A DNA stretch of 64,000 nucleotides, from assembly GCF_029852145.1 (NCBI RefSeq), contig NC_079970.1, positions 10,969,662 to 11,033,661 of the forward strand. Reading direction: 5' to 3'. Positions 30,101 to 38,333 of this stretch are shown in pieces. Numbering within the stretch: position 1 is the first letter of the stretch; each line of letters opens with the position of its first letter. The notes beneath the pieces are model-generated. The model ran no database searches. It saw nothing but the letters and a program-made list of their open reading frames with translations, and was not told the DNA's origin. This DNA is from Microplitis mediator. Its lineage: Eukaryota > Arthropoda > Insecta > Hymenoptera > Braconidae. The translations under genes and the position numbers were made by a program.

Positions 30101-32757
30101 CCTCGTTTTACTGCTGCTACTGCTTCGTCGTCAGGACAAGAGTTTTTCTTGAGCGGTAACATTACGGCTTCCTTGATAGGTGTTTCTTCTGAATTAATCT
30201 CTGCCGGAGATCTTCCCTCGGGATTGTAAGATAGTCCTTCTGCATATTGCTCGGAGATTTTATGACGAACAACAACAGAGAATTTATATTCGCTTAATTT
30301 AGATCTCCATTTGATTTGGCGTTCTGTAACGGTTTGGCTATCCTTTAACCAGGACATACAAGGACTACTTGTATACAAGGTGAAGGGCTTACCGTAGAGG
30401 TAAGGCCGGAATTGTTGCACCGCATACAAAACAGCCAAACATTCTTTTTCGTTGTGTGTATATCTGGTTTCAGTTTCTTGCAAAACTCTAGATGTACATG
30501 AGACAATTTTCTCGACATTTGCATCCGGGTTTTCAGGAGTTTGATCTTCGTTATCGAGTTCTTGGCTCAAGATACCCGAGATGCCAACATCGGATGAACT
30601 AGTTGCTAGTATAAACGGTCGATTAAAATCTGGGTAAGCGAGGAATGAATTCTCGCACAATGCATTCTTTATGTCATCGAAAGCTTTTTGAGAATCAGCT
30701 GACCAGACGAACGGTTTAGTTTTTCTGGTAAGGTCAGTGATTGGTTTCGCTCTTTCAGCGAAGTTTTTGATGAAACGTCGGTAGTAGTTAGCTAATCCCA
30801 TAAATTTGCGCGCCTCCGTATGGTTACGGGGGTGGGATGCATTTTTAAGGGATGAAATTTTCTTCGGGTCAGGTTTCACGCCATTTTTAGTGATAATATG
30901 ACCCAAATATTCCACCTCAGGGCAGAGAAATTTACATTTCTCGGGCTGAAGAGTTAGCCCAGCCTCTCGAAGGCGGTTGAAAAGTCTTTGCACTCGCACT
31001 TCATGCTCTTCAAGTGAAGATGCGTAACTTACGAAATCATCCAGGTAAATGAACAATTCAGTGCCTTTTAAACCACTCAAAGTGGAGTCCATCATGCGTT
31101 GGAAAATTGCTGGAGCGCACTCAAGCCCGAAAGGCATACAGCAGTACTCCCAATGGCCATCAGGGGTAGAAAACGCAGTTTTCTCAGCATCCCTGGGATC
31201 CATTGGTACTTGATGGAAACCGCTTGCAAGATCAAACACGCTGAAATATTTCGCTCCACCGAGTTGATCTAGAATGTCAATTATGAGTGGTAAGGGATAA
31301 GCATCCCCGATGGTTATTTTATTCAAATTTCGAAAATCGATAACCATTCTCCATTTCTTATTACCTTGTGCGTCAGATTTCTTAGGGACGATCCACAAGG
31401 GCGAATTATACGGAGATTTTGATTTTCGTATAATTCCTTGTTTGAGTAAATTATCGACTTGTTTCTTGATTTCCTCGCGATGTTCTTGAGGAAACCGGTA
31501 TTGTTTGATTCGGACTGGCGTATCACTCGTGGTTTCGATTCTACAAGTGAACCTTTTAGATCGTCCCAGACGGTCGCCAGGAAGGTGAAAAATATCGTGA
31601 TTTTTCTGTATAAGTCGAAAGATTTGTTTCCTTTCCGTACGACTGAGGTGGTCAGTGGGGATTTTGTCAAAGATTGAGTGGACACGTTCTTGCTTAGAAA
31701 GTGAGTTCGTTTCCGGTGGAGTTTCAGCAGTATCGGAATATTCGTCGGATGAATCGAGGTGATCGAATTCGAATTCTTCAAGCATTTGAGGTTCGATCTC
31801 GATTTTCGCTGGGTCCGATGTCGTGTTGATCACCATACACATCGCCTGGCCATCATCCACAGAAACAACGGCTTCGCCCATTAAGAGTCCTTCCTTAAGA
31901 GGGACCTTACGGAGATAGCCTTGTCTGATTTTTGGATTCAAGACAGGTACGGAGACAGACATTCGCATACGGGGTGGAATGACATACGAACGTGATGGCT
32001 TTACCCCTAGGCTGAAGTATAGGGGTCGGGAAGGTCTGGAAAATAAATTCAGAGATTGATGATGATACGAGATTTCGGCCTGTTCCTTTCTCAGAAAGTT
32101 GTTTCCCAAGATGCCCACGCCATTGAAGGGTAAATTACCCTCACAAACGTGAAATCGAATTTTGGATCCCAAAACTTTCAGTTCGACAGAACCGATCGTC
32201 TCCATGGGATGCCCATTCAAACCACGGAGTAGCATCGTGTCACCACGATCCACTCTAATTTCGGGTTTAAGGGCTGAAGAATTTATCAAACAGACATCCC
32301 CCCCTGTATCCACGAGAAAGCATTGTAATTCTCCATGAAGGGAATTACACGAGTCAAAAATTTTTGGTCCTGTCCCTAAGGACAGGATATAACCTCCGTC
32401 AAGGTCGTCTTCCATCGTAAAAGGGATAGGACGGGTAGGTCGATTTTTGAGGACCAACGTATTCCAATAAAAGGAAATGCCAGCTCGTTCTTTGATGAAA
32501 AATTCGTTTCCAAGGATACCCGGGTAACCTCCAGGTGATCCAGGTACAACCTGAAAACAAATATCTACTTCAAAGACCTTGAGCGTCACAGTTCCGATGA
32601 TTGGCATACTGCTGGTCGCTATGCCGCCCACTTTACCTCCGTTTTCTGGGTAAACGATGGTGTCATCCCCCAGAGCGTCGATACAAAGAAGGTTCAGGTC
32701 AGAACCTGTATCCAGTAGAACTTCACAACCACCCTGGAAGAGGTCTGGAGATTGCAT
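27142..32757 (-). CDS. pol: Pol of the env-bearing element, 1,871 residues from first ATG
   Basis: The frame is open upstream to the gag slippery site, so the true start is by -1 frameshift. Residues (from the ATG): protease 1 with LLDTGSD (16-19); protease 2 with VDTGGD (150-153), each followed by a GILGNxF motif; RT about 420-620 with IYLDDF (571-574); RNase H about 714-845, where TDAS becomes TSSS, TDHKPL becomes TSSPCM and the last aspartate becomes glutamate; acidic disordered insert 850-1370; macro-domain-like segment about 1377-1514; integrase 1520-1790 with HHCC and DDE (IDTVGP, LSDKGT, NGSLERS) and a GPYEIVEI module. Much longer than the usual errantivirus Pol (roughly 1,100-1,200). 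Makes and integrates element DNA. Confidence 0.9.
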   Translation of the reverse strand: MQSPDLFQGGCEVLLDTGSDLNLLCIDALGDDTIVYPENGGKVGGIATSSMPIIGTVTLKVFEVDICFQVVPGSPGGYPGILGNEFFIKERAGISFYWNTLVLKNRPTRPIPFTMEDDLDGGYILSLGTGPKIFDSCNSLHGELQCFLVDTGGDVCLINSSALKPEIRVDRGDTMLLRGLNGHPMETIGSVELKVLGSKIRFHVCEGNLPFNGVGILGNNFLRKEQAEISYHHQSLNLFSRPSRPLYFSLGVKPSRSYVIPPRMRMSVSVPVLNPKIRQGYLRKVPLKEGLLMGEAVVSVDDGQAMCMVINTTSDPAKIEIEPQMLEEFEFDHLDSSDEYSDTAETPPETNSLSKQERVHSIFDKIPTDHLSRTERKQIFRLIQKNHDIFHLPGDRLGRSKRFTCRIETTSDTPVRIKQYRFPQEHREEIKKQVDNLLKQGIIRKSKSPYNSPLWIVPKKSDAQGNKKWRMVIDFRNLNKITIGDAYPLPLIIDILDQLGGAKYFSVFDLASGFHQVPMDPRDAEKTAFSTPDGHWEYCCMPFGLECAPAIFQRMMDSTLSGLKGTELFIYLDDFVSYASSLEEHEVRVQRLFNRLREAGLTLQPEKCKFLCPEVEYLGHIITKNGVKPDPKKISSLKNASHPRNHTEARKFMGLANYYRRFIKNFAERAKPITDLTRKTKPFVWSADSQKAFDDIKNALCENSFLAYPDFNRPFILATSSSDVGISGILSQELDNEDQTPENPDANVEKIVSCTSRVLQETETRYTHNEKECLAVLYAVQQFRPYLYGKPFTLYTSSPCMSWLKDSQTVTERQIKWRSKLSEYKFSVVVRHKISEQYAEGLSYNPEGRSPAEINSEETPIKEAVMLPLKKNSCPDDEAVAAVKRGRKPGGKNKPRVNSAPQPRDTIASRLRMRRATELNPNRKKVNYCEISTAEPDVSGGIEDDVFEENQPPASSKPQAPVDPEPEPETNSEETDEEEEEAVRLMNEEYLMNEQDKSSSDQGDENSPEAIDRQQLREDLRKSFERFNRALEQRTVNIPDKEADCSVHPDDYYNPLPVVSPQVAKEVREYLEQSYLPHKYDENEDPDESEEIEEEEEDEFLRDNENTEEDEDSSEASCSEPEVQVETNPATPPLSRATKLREKYLSGGSSPSTPMWKHTVLRAAQKEHKGLEYDDHSKTFYWNDDVEADNRNSTITARPSTSQTLNTEDFPAASSSIAPRETPKRMGEVSPKNNDNNKTLLNESQQPKSPNKNSTKDLTRGEESSSQSNQSETTQYDEATVIQVEVHQEQDDGNEQANESDLRHVTHPEVVDEQLGDEPAVNDDLPPKFPNQAPWCVFDPPSSDIAEDLSGQNYSPPEVSSSSGSESDRPQKLPKNQIKFKDSRDGITYVRDHMVHFLSLDCEMMKPVSKLLRDLTFINREDLKAARPKLGDVLVTKLGQCSIFTVFVKKNHFEKIDLTSLIEGLRNLRASMFKHEIYTFRIAKQGDDFDDLNIKSYLIQELGDCPIEVTLCEGNIEVPAEELRDKIIEENHCSPIAGHKGVVKTYWRIRERFYWPGMKEKIYRFIQKCEICQKNKLTRIKTKQPMMITDTPFEPFEKISIDTVGPLPMTRSGNVHILTIQDNFSKAVTAIPIPDIRSTTVAEALVDRYMCYYGCPRVILSDKGTSFTSKIIQQLAKALKIQRLTTSGYYPQSNGSLERSHQPLIDFLRVISDKYPNWDRYVGLAALSYNTNVHTSTKFTPFELMFGRRAGLPTQFPDYSRIETYSDYLADLMGRLSEVREIAADCLNKAKQDSKTRYDRHIHARTFKVGDFIYVLKEPRKNKLDVYYTGPYEIVEINEFGSLIYLNDKGNRKLVNPNKAKPAVDQKAKPL
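28400..28640 (-). other. Macro-domain-like segment within pol
   Basis: Pol residues about 1377-1514 follow the order of TARG1/OARD1-type macro domains: HFLSLDCEMMKPVSKLLRD (like the AHCxSxDCRMGxGIA loop), GDVLVTK, FTVFVKKN (position of the catalytic lysine), SLIEGLRNLR, FRIAKQGDDFDDL (like RIGCGLD, with an aspartate kept), then DCPIEVTLCEG. It sits just upstream of integrase. Assignment is by pattern recall; activity on ADP-ribose is unproven, since the glycine-rich loop has diverged. Confidence 0.6.
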
Positions 32758-32783
32758 CCAGACTCTCGGACCTTTACCGATTA

Positions 32784-34145
32784 CTAGTGCGAGGGCTTCG
32801 GGCGTTGAAGGATTTTGAATTCCTTCGCAGTCTGAGGCCTCTGCTGGGCGCTCATGGATCGGCGAGGCTCGCGGGGCATACTCGCAGTCGCCTCGGCCTG
32901 TCGAGCGCCCATTAAGTTTAAATGATCGTCGTTGTTTTTCCTTGGGGCGGATTTATTCGAATCGCGGTGAGGGCAGAACGGGCAGTCGCAACATGGAGCG
33001 TTTAATTTCAGATGCTCCAGTTTTTCAGCGTCTATGTCAGCAGGATCAAACGTCACAGTCTTTGGTCTGGCTGTAAACTGCTCTTCTGTACGAGAACGTA
33101 AAGTGCTTTTCTTGTACGTTCGTGGAGTCGAATCGTCGTCACGAGTCTGGCTACGTCCCCCTTTACTTGAGGTGTAAGCGTAAGTTAAGTAGTCTGCGGA
33201 CTCTGCACTGGCGTCAGAGTCTACACTGTCTTCGTCGTCTGTGTCATATTTACTTCGTCTGTGGTTATTCTTAGAGTAACTGAATGTTCGTCCTCTAATC
33301 TCTCTACGATCGTCGTAATCGTTGTAATCTCGACGAGGTCTCTGATAATCGTCTTTCGAGTATCGTCTGTTATAGTCTCCGTCGTAGTCTCGACGGTCTT
33401 TATGAGAATTACGCGAAAATTCGTTAGAATCGCGTTTCCGAGCAGGCCGCAAACATTCGCGGGTTCGCTCTTCTTTAATCGCTTTGTAAAGCTCTTCCAG
33501 CGTTCTGGGGTTTTTTAGACGCGCAAGACATTTTGGAAGGTCAGGCAAAGCGGAATAAAGGAGGTCGAATGCAACCTTTTCTTGCTGCGACATGATGGCG
33601 TCTCGATTTTCTGCTGGGAGTGCAGCTTCCAGGCCTTTGATCATCTTGCGTAACCTGAAATAAAAGTCTTCGATGGTTTCCCCGTCCTTTGAGGACGCTG
33701 CAGCTAGACGTTTGTGCCAGATAAGAGCTGGATCGCCGTGGCGAAACCTCTCTCCCAGAGCGTCGAGAAGTTCTTCAACGCTGTGAATCGGAGTGTATTC
33801 AATGATGCTCTTAGCACGACCCGAAATTCTCTTCGCGATTTTTGCAACGAACATGTCATGGTGGTCTGGGAGGATGCATGGTAACCAGCTTCGTACGATT
33901 GCGTCAAATTCTCTGAAATCTTGTTCGCAAGTTGGGCCTTCACCGTTGAAATTAGGTAGCTCTCGATAGAGATCTTTGGCCATATCGTACTGGGTTGGTG
34001 GGGTGTTTGCATCGTGCAAAGTGGCATCCAGCCGGATGATGGGTCTGTCGTTGTCAGGCATTTCTGCTTGTAAGCCGTGAAATGGGGGAGGCGTTAGATT
34101 TCTTCGCCTCCGGTGTTGTTTATTACGAGTAATGGTGGTGACCAC
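32784..34145 (-). CDS. gag: Gag of the env-bearing element
   Basis: 453 residues from ATG 34,145 to TAG 32,784. A basic N terminus (HRRRRN) is followed by a Ty3-type capsid region (residues about 60-230; FREFDAIVRSWL, FYFRLRKMIKGL). A long Arg/Asp/Tyr-rich stretch (about 235-300) follows, then an acidic patch. Instead of a classical CCHC knuckle there is a compact cysteine cluster, CCDCPFCPHRD, about residue 388. Gag builds the particle. Pol is in the -1 frame, joined at the TTTAAAC heptamer about 45 codons before the gag stop. Confidence 0.88.
   Translation of the reverse strand: MVTTITRNKQHRRRRNLTPPPFHGLQAEMPDNDRPIIRLDATLHDANTPPTQYDMAKDLYRELPNFNGEGPTCEQDFREFDAIVRSWLPCILPDHHDMFVAKIAKRISGRAKSIIEYTPIHSVEELLDALGERFRHGDPALIWHKRLAAASSKDGETIEDFYFRLRKMIKGLEAALPAENRDAIMSQQEKVAFDLLYSALPDLPKCLARLKNPRTLEELYKAIKEERTRECLRPARKRDSNEFSRNSHKDRRDYDGDYNRRYSKDDYQRPRRDYNDYDDRREIRGRTFSYSKNNHRRSKYDTDDEDSVDSDASAESADYLTYAYTSSKGGRSQTRDDDSTPRTYKKSTLRSRTEEQFTARPKTVTFDPADIDAEKLEHLKLNAPCCDCPFCPHRDSNKSAPRKNNDDHLNLMGARQAEATASMPREPRRSMSAQQRPQTAKEFKILQRPKPSH
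32916..32922 (-). promoter_or_regulatory. -1 frameshift slippery heptamer TTTAAAC
   Basis: In gag phase it reads T TTA AAC on the minus strand, one of the best-known -1 slippery heptamers. The pol frame is one base back and open on both sides. About eight bases downstream, CGCTCG and CGAGGCG can pair around a small loop with one bulge, a possible stimulatory stem. Confidence 0.85.
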
Positions 34146-34571
34146 ACCCTAAGGTGTTGGTGAAGCGACGATTTTATGAGTCGTTAAACTCGAAATGCAA
34201 ATTGCTGACTTAGTCAGACAGAGAGAGAAAGAATTACTTTCGACAGCTCGAAGCTGTGACAATAAAGTCGATGTTTGACTTTTCGCTGACTTTGCGGTTT
34301 GATCGCGAAGTCGCGGACTGTGAACTCAGGTGTTTCGCAACTCGATTGAGGGGCAGAAAACGCTGAGTTCGCAATACGTGGAATTGCTAACCGTTAAGGT
34401 GTGGCAAGTCCACGAAAACAGGGTGTGGCACTTTCAAAAATGCCACGAAAATATAATTTTGAATTTTTTTGACTTTTGAAAATAGGAAAATTACCACAAA
34501 TCTACCTTTAATATCAAAATTGGTAGAAAAATGATACCTGTGGCTCAAAAAGAAGGATTTTTAATTTCGAA
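34146..34571 (-). other. Leader of the env-bearing element
   Basis: About 430 bases between primer site and gag, without a long frame. Position suggests packaging and splice-donor signals; none is identified with confidence. Confidence 0.5.
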
Positions 34572-34590
34572 AATCCCACCGCTGCCACCA
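34572..34590 (-). promoter_or_regulatory. Primer binding site, tRNA-Leu
   Basis: On the minus strand TGGTGGCAGCGGTGGGATT starts 10 bases inside the LTR edge and is complementary to the 3' end of animal tRNA-Leu (…ATCCCACCGCTGCC plus CCA). Confidence 0.8.
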
Positions 34591-34600
34591 GTGTTCTTTA

Positions 34601-36014
34601 TGTTATGTCCGCCGCTTAATTTTTAATTATTTATCCGGGATTTCTCCCTTTGGTAGCGATAGTAATTTTGGACAAGCGGGTTGGAGGGTGCGGACAACAA
34701 TAAAAAATACGAGGAAGAAATTATCTTCCTATAATTTATTATTTATGGTGGATCTTTTCGAAAATTAAGAACCCAAACGTCTTCAAAGAGACTGGTGCTC
34801 TTGTTTAAGCCAAAAGTATTTTATGATGATAGAAAAATAGTTCTTTCACCTACCTTTCGATGTCAATTCTTCTAGTGCGGCAGCTATTATCCCTTCAGGA
34901 CTAAACAGCTCACTCGACCTTCCTGAGGGTTGGTAGAATAAGTGCGGCTGGGTTGGTAGGATGATATCTTATGTACTACTTTCGAATGAAACCGCAAGGT
35001 TGAAGTGATGAACTTGATCTTTTATTAATTATTTCAAATTACAACGTTTTTACTGAACGTCACTTGTTCACTCTAAGTTTTCACAATTTTAAGTTTACTT
35101 ATATTATAGGATTATTTATCCTTGACAATTATTTTATTAAGATTTTATTTTATATTTAATGCGTCCTTTTTCACACCCGAAAAGTGGTTTTATGCGCAAA
35201 TTAACTCGGCACGAGATGGAATCGCAAATTCACGTGATTTGCGTCACTGGTTCGATCGTACCGGATGATTTTTAAAATCCGGCAAATATTGTATTAGACG
35301 AACGATTACTACAGTTGCGTCAGATCGAATTTTAGATCAATATTTGAGGATTTTTAATAATAATTTGAATTCAATTACTGATTATTCAACGCCGAAACGG
35401 ATTCCTGCAATAATTGACTCAAAAGATTTTAGTTTTAAATGCCTTACTGATTATTCTACGCCTAGGGCGGATTCCTGCAGTAAGGTTAGTGATAAATTCA
35501 CGATCTTTGACTATTTCTTATTGATTATTTCAACGCCGTAGCGGATTCCTGCAATAAGAATTAGTCTAGATAAATTAAGAAATGCCTTATTGATTATTCA
35601 ACGCCGAAACGGATTCCTGCAATAAGGTTTATATTGAAAATATTAAAAATCCTCTTATTGACCTTTCAACGCCTAGGGCGGAATCCTGCAATAAGAGTGC
35701 ACGAAATTTCGACGTTCGAATATTCGCGGACCGTAAGTTTTAAGAACCGACTAGCCTTGAGCTATGGGTGCTCAGGCTTTTTATAAACTTTGATTGGTAA
35801 TTTGATGGGGAATTTATAATCATTGTCATTGGTGGAAAGTGACGACAGTTTATTATTTATTCGTTGAACTTATTGCAGGTGTCTTCCCACTATTATTTGC
35901 CGCATAAAAAGGTGAAAAAGCTGACGCTGCGTTTTCGCGCGCTTTTCAAAGAGGAGCTCAGAAATAATTATTTTAAATAATTATTAACAAAAAAAATTTT
36001 ATTTGGACATAACA
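34601..36014 (-). repeat. 5' LTR of the env-bearing element
   Basis: Copy of 19,156-20,569 with two visible mismatches over 1,414 bp. The hairpin array lies at 35,372-35,698 with the same five units. Confidence 0.95.
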
Positions 36015-36949
36015 AAAGCATCGCAAAAATTGGTAAGCAAACGCTATATCTGGCCATCGATTAAAAAAGACTGTCGAGAATGGGCCAAAGCTTGCGTCAA
36101 CTGTCAGCGCAACAAGATCACCCGGCACGTGACATCTCCAATCTCTCGATTCGATTTTCCAACACAAAGATTTGAACATATTCACATAGATCTCGTCATC
36201 TTACCAGCATCGCATGGATACAATAAATGCCTGACGATCGTCGATCGATTTACCCGCTTCCCAGAAGCTATTCCTTTAAGAGATGGAGACGCTGACACTG
36301 TGGCGAGTGCCCTGATCATCAATTGGATTTCCCGGTACGGAGTATCAGTAAAAATAACGTCGGACCGAGGAGCACAATTCACCTCCGCATTGTTTCAATC
36401 GCTGATGAAATTCTTCGGTATAAGACACCTGCGTACGACCGCGTATCATCCTCAGGCAAACGGCCTGGTGGAACGTCTTCACCGACAGCTCAAAGCCGCC
36501 CTACTGTGCCACGATGACACATGGTACGACGCACTACCCGCCGTCCTGCTTGGTCTCCGCGCCGCTTGGAAAGAGGACATACAAACTACACCAGCTGAAC
36601 TCGTATATGGTGAGCCTATCCGCTTACCCGGAGAACTCATTGTTCCGTCGAACAAACATGAGAATGCTCAAAGTATTCTCCGTAGTTTAAAAGTACATTT
36701 TAATAACTTGGCACCGGCCGAAACGTCGCGTCACGGAACACGTTCTGTTTCTGTTTCAGAGACCTCAACTGAAGTTCTCACGTTCTGGTACGCAACGACC
36801 AAATTCGACCGTCGTTTTCTTTACCCTACGAAGGCCCATACGAAGTTATCACCCGATATGAGAAATACTTCATCGTGAATCTCAAGGGCACAAACACGGC
36901 GATCTCTATAGACAGACTGAAGCCTGTTTACGTCGCAACCGACGATTAG
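36015..36949 (+). pseudogene. pol: Pol of the outer element, 3' part (integrase)
   Basis: After the AAAG duplication the frame continues with the second half of the integrase zinc-binding region (WAKACVNCQRNK), then the catalytic core: HIDLVILPA, SDRGAQFTS and NGLVERLHRQ supply D, D and E. After about 36,730 the frame is shifted by one base, and a TGA lies at 36,770-36,772 in the corrected phase. The C-terminal GPYEVI module and the final TAG (36,947-36,949) are recognisable only in that phase. The copy was therefore damaged by indels as well as split. Confidence 0.85.
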
Positions 36950-37090
36950 CAATTTTTTTTATCATTTTTTTTTATTTTGCACTTTCCATCATAATTTTCG
37001 AACTATTAGTTTATTTATTATTTTTTTTTCTCTCACTGTAAATAACTTACCATAATTCATTATACATATTAATTATCAAATTTTTTTTTT

Positions 37091-37104
37091 AAGAAGGGAA
37101 GTAC
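37091..37104 (+). promoter_or_regulatory. Polypurine tract of the outer element
   Basis: AAGAAGGGAAGTAC directly precedes the 3' LTR and would prime plus-strand synthesis. Confidence 0.7.
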
Positions 37105-37351
37105 TGTAGCGACCAAGTCGTACAATTAAAATTAAATATTTCGAGTGTTTCCGCCGACACTCGGCGCTCGAAGATTTTGGTAATCACCGCTTACCTATTT
37201 AGAGACACAGTTAGCAACTAGCTTTTATATTGATTGCCACGTGCAGTTTCGATTTTTGTTAATAACATTATTCTGTGATATATAAATTATAATATATAAC
37301 CAATTGTTATTTAACGTAGTGAATTGTTTTTCCCCGACCAACAACAATTCC

Positions 37352-37355
<4 letters not shown>
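37105..37355 (+). repeat. 3' LTR of the outer element
   Basis: 251 bp, ends TGTAGCGACC and AATTCCTACA; four differences from the 5' LTR by eye. Confidence 0.93.
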
Positions 37356-37398
<43 letters not shown>

Positions 37399-37730
37399 TG
37401 AAACTATATACATAACTAAATATTTATAGGTTTCATATATATAAAGTCTGATCAGATTCAATCATATATAAACTTATGCACGACTATATATGAATATATA
37501 TTAGCCATGTCAGACCAGATATGATTATATACAGGCCTATATCTAATTATATATGGGTTTGTATCAGTCATGTCTGATCAGATCTAATCATGTATAGATT
37601 TATATATGATTATATATGGGGTCGTAACAGCTATGATTATATCTAATTATATATAGACTCATATATGATCAGATCTGATTATATATAGGCTTATATATAA
37701 TTATATATAATCCCATGTATGTAAGAAGCG
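37356..37730. repeat. AT microsatellite and ATATAATT/GATCAGATC palindromic microrepeats
   Basis: A TA run to about 37,395 is followed by dozens of short motifs such as ATATATGATTATATAT and TGATCAGATCTGATTA. The same vocabulary occurs at 9,740-9,880, which supports both being parts of E6. Confidence 0.7.
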
Positions 37731-37995
37731 ACCATATTGCCCCGGACACGTAGGCTGCTGGACAGCCTGGCTGTGACGTCAAACCCACCCCCATCACGTG
37801 ATGTCTCCGTTACCCCCACAGGTCAAGGGACCCGAGGGCCTCAGAAGGCAGAGGCAGAGGGATTACAATTGTACTGGACGGCTGAGCGGTCACATCGTCG
37901 AATAGATATAGATATACCTACTTACTTTCGTTAAACATTGTCGGGTTTAAGCTTGTATAATAAATACTTCTTTGGTTTAAGCCTTGCGTTAGTTA
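37731..37995. other. GC-rich island of unknown origin
   Basis: A block of about 265 bp with near-balanced composition interrupts the AT-palindrome DNA. It starts TGTAAGAAGCGACC, has AATAAA near 37,960 and ends near TTTCTTAC. A solo LTR or an internal module of E6 is possible. No frame is convincing. Confidence 0.35.
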
Positions 37996-38220
37996 TTTCT
38001 TACTTATTATTTCTTACTTAATCATGTATTATTATGTATAATTTCATGTATAATTATATATAATTATATATGATTATATATATGATCATTAATCATATAT
38101 AATTAGACAAAAACTTTTTTCATCGGGTACATATATTTATATATAATGAAATTAGAAAGATTTATATAATTTTTGCTTAATTTTATCGGCCAAACATAAG
38201 ACACCATTTTTATAGAGCAG

Positions 38221-38333
38221 TTAATTCCCGTAGTGACTATTCGCACTACACATGGACTCCTGTAGACAGGTCCTGTGTGCACAGGACGTCTTCGACAGGT
38301 TACTGCAGAATTTTTTTTTAAAGACAGTAATAA
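38221..38333. other. Short hairpin-rich segment
   Basis: Contains GTCCTGTG/CACAGGAC facing each other across two bases (38,270-38,287) and further CTGTAGACAG-like pairs. Similar ACAGGA words continue after E5 at 39,134, so E5 inserted into it. Confidence 0.5.

Larger units (their letters stand above)
19156..36014 (-). mobile_element. Young env-bearing LTR element (errantivirus-like), 16.9 kb
   Basis: Two 1,414-bp LTRs with ends TGTTATGTCC/GGACATAACA differ at only two positions by my count, and AAAG flanks both sides (19,152-19,155; 36,015-36,018). On the minus strand, in order, lie a tRNA-Leu primer site, gag, pol and env, all open, then a 4.5-kb region with plus-strand spliced genes, then the 3' LTR. 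Insect errantiviruses are usually about half this length. The near-identical LTRs and intact frames suggest very recent movement. Confidence 0.95.
15611..37355 (+). mobile_element. Outer Ty3/gypsy element, CsRn1 type, interrupted
   Basis: The two 251-bp LTRs differ at four positions by my count. Inside are a tRNA-Trp primer site, gag with a CHCC knuckle, a -1 slippery site, protease, RT, RNase H and integrase on the plus strand, then a purine-rich tract. The CHCC gag and the tRNA-Trp primer are known marks of the CsRn1/Kabuki group. It lies in a TA microsatellite, so its likely TATA duplication is not informative. A 16.9-kb element splits its integrase region at 19,155/36,015. Confidence 0.92.
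9722..38127. mobile_element. Candidate CCC...GGG element E6, termini 28 kb apart
   Basis: The left end CCCGATGAAAAAAGGTTTTG and the right end, read inverted, CCCGATGAAAAAAGTTTTTG agree at about 27 of 28 positions including TCTAAT. Both are flanked by TA (9720-9721, 38,128-38,129). Subtracting E3 and the Ty3/gypsy nest leaves about 2.5 kb of AT-palindrome DNA. The pairing is an inference; the two ends could instead belong to two broken copies. Confidence 0.45.

Noticed and set aside
29282..30229. Several plus-strand open frames (29,282-29,691, 29,847-30,229) opposite the acidic part of pol
   Set aside because: They mirror the low-complexity GAA/GAG-rich codons of pol, so the complementary strand is stop-poor. 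No splice or start context supports them, unlike the frames in 21.2-24.1 kb.
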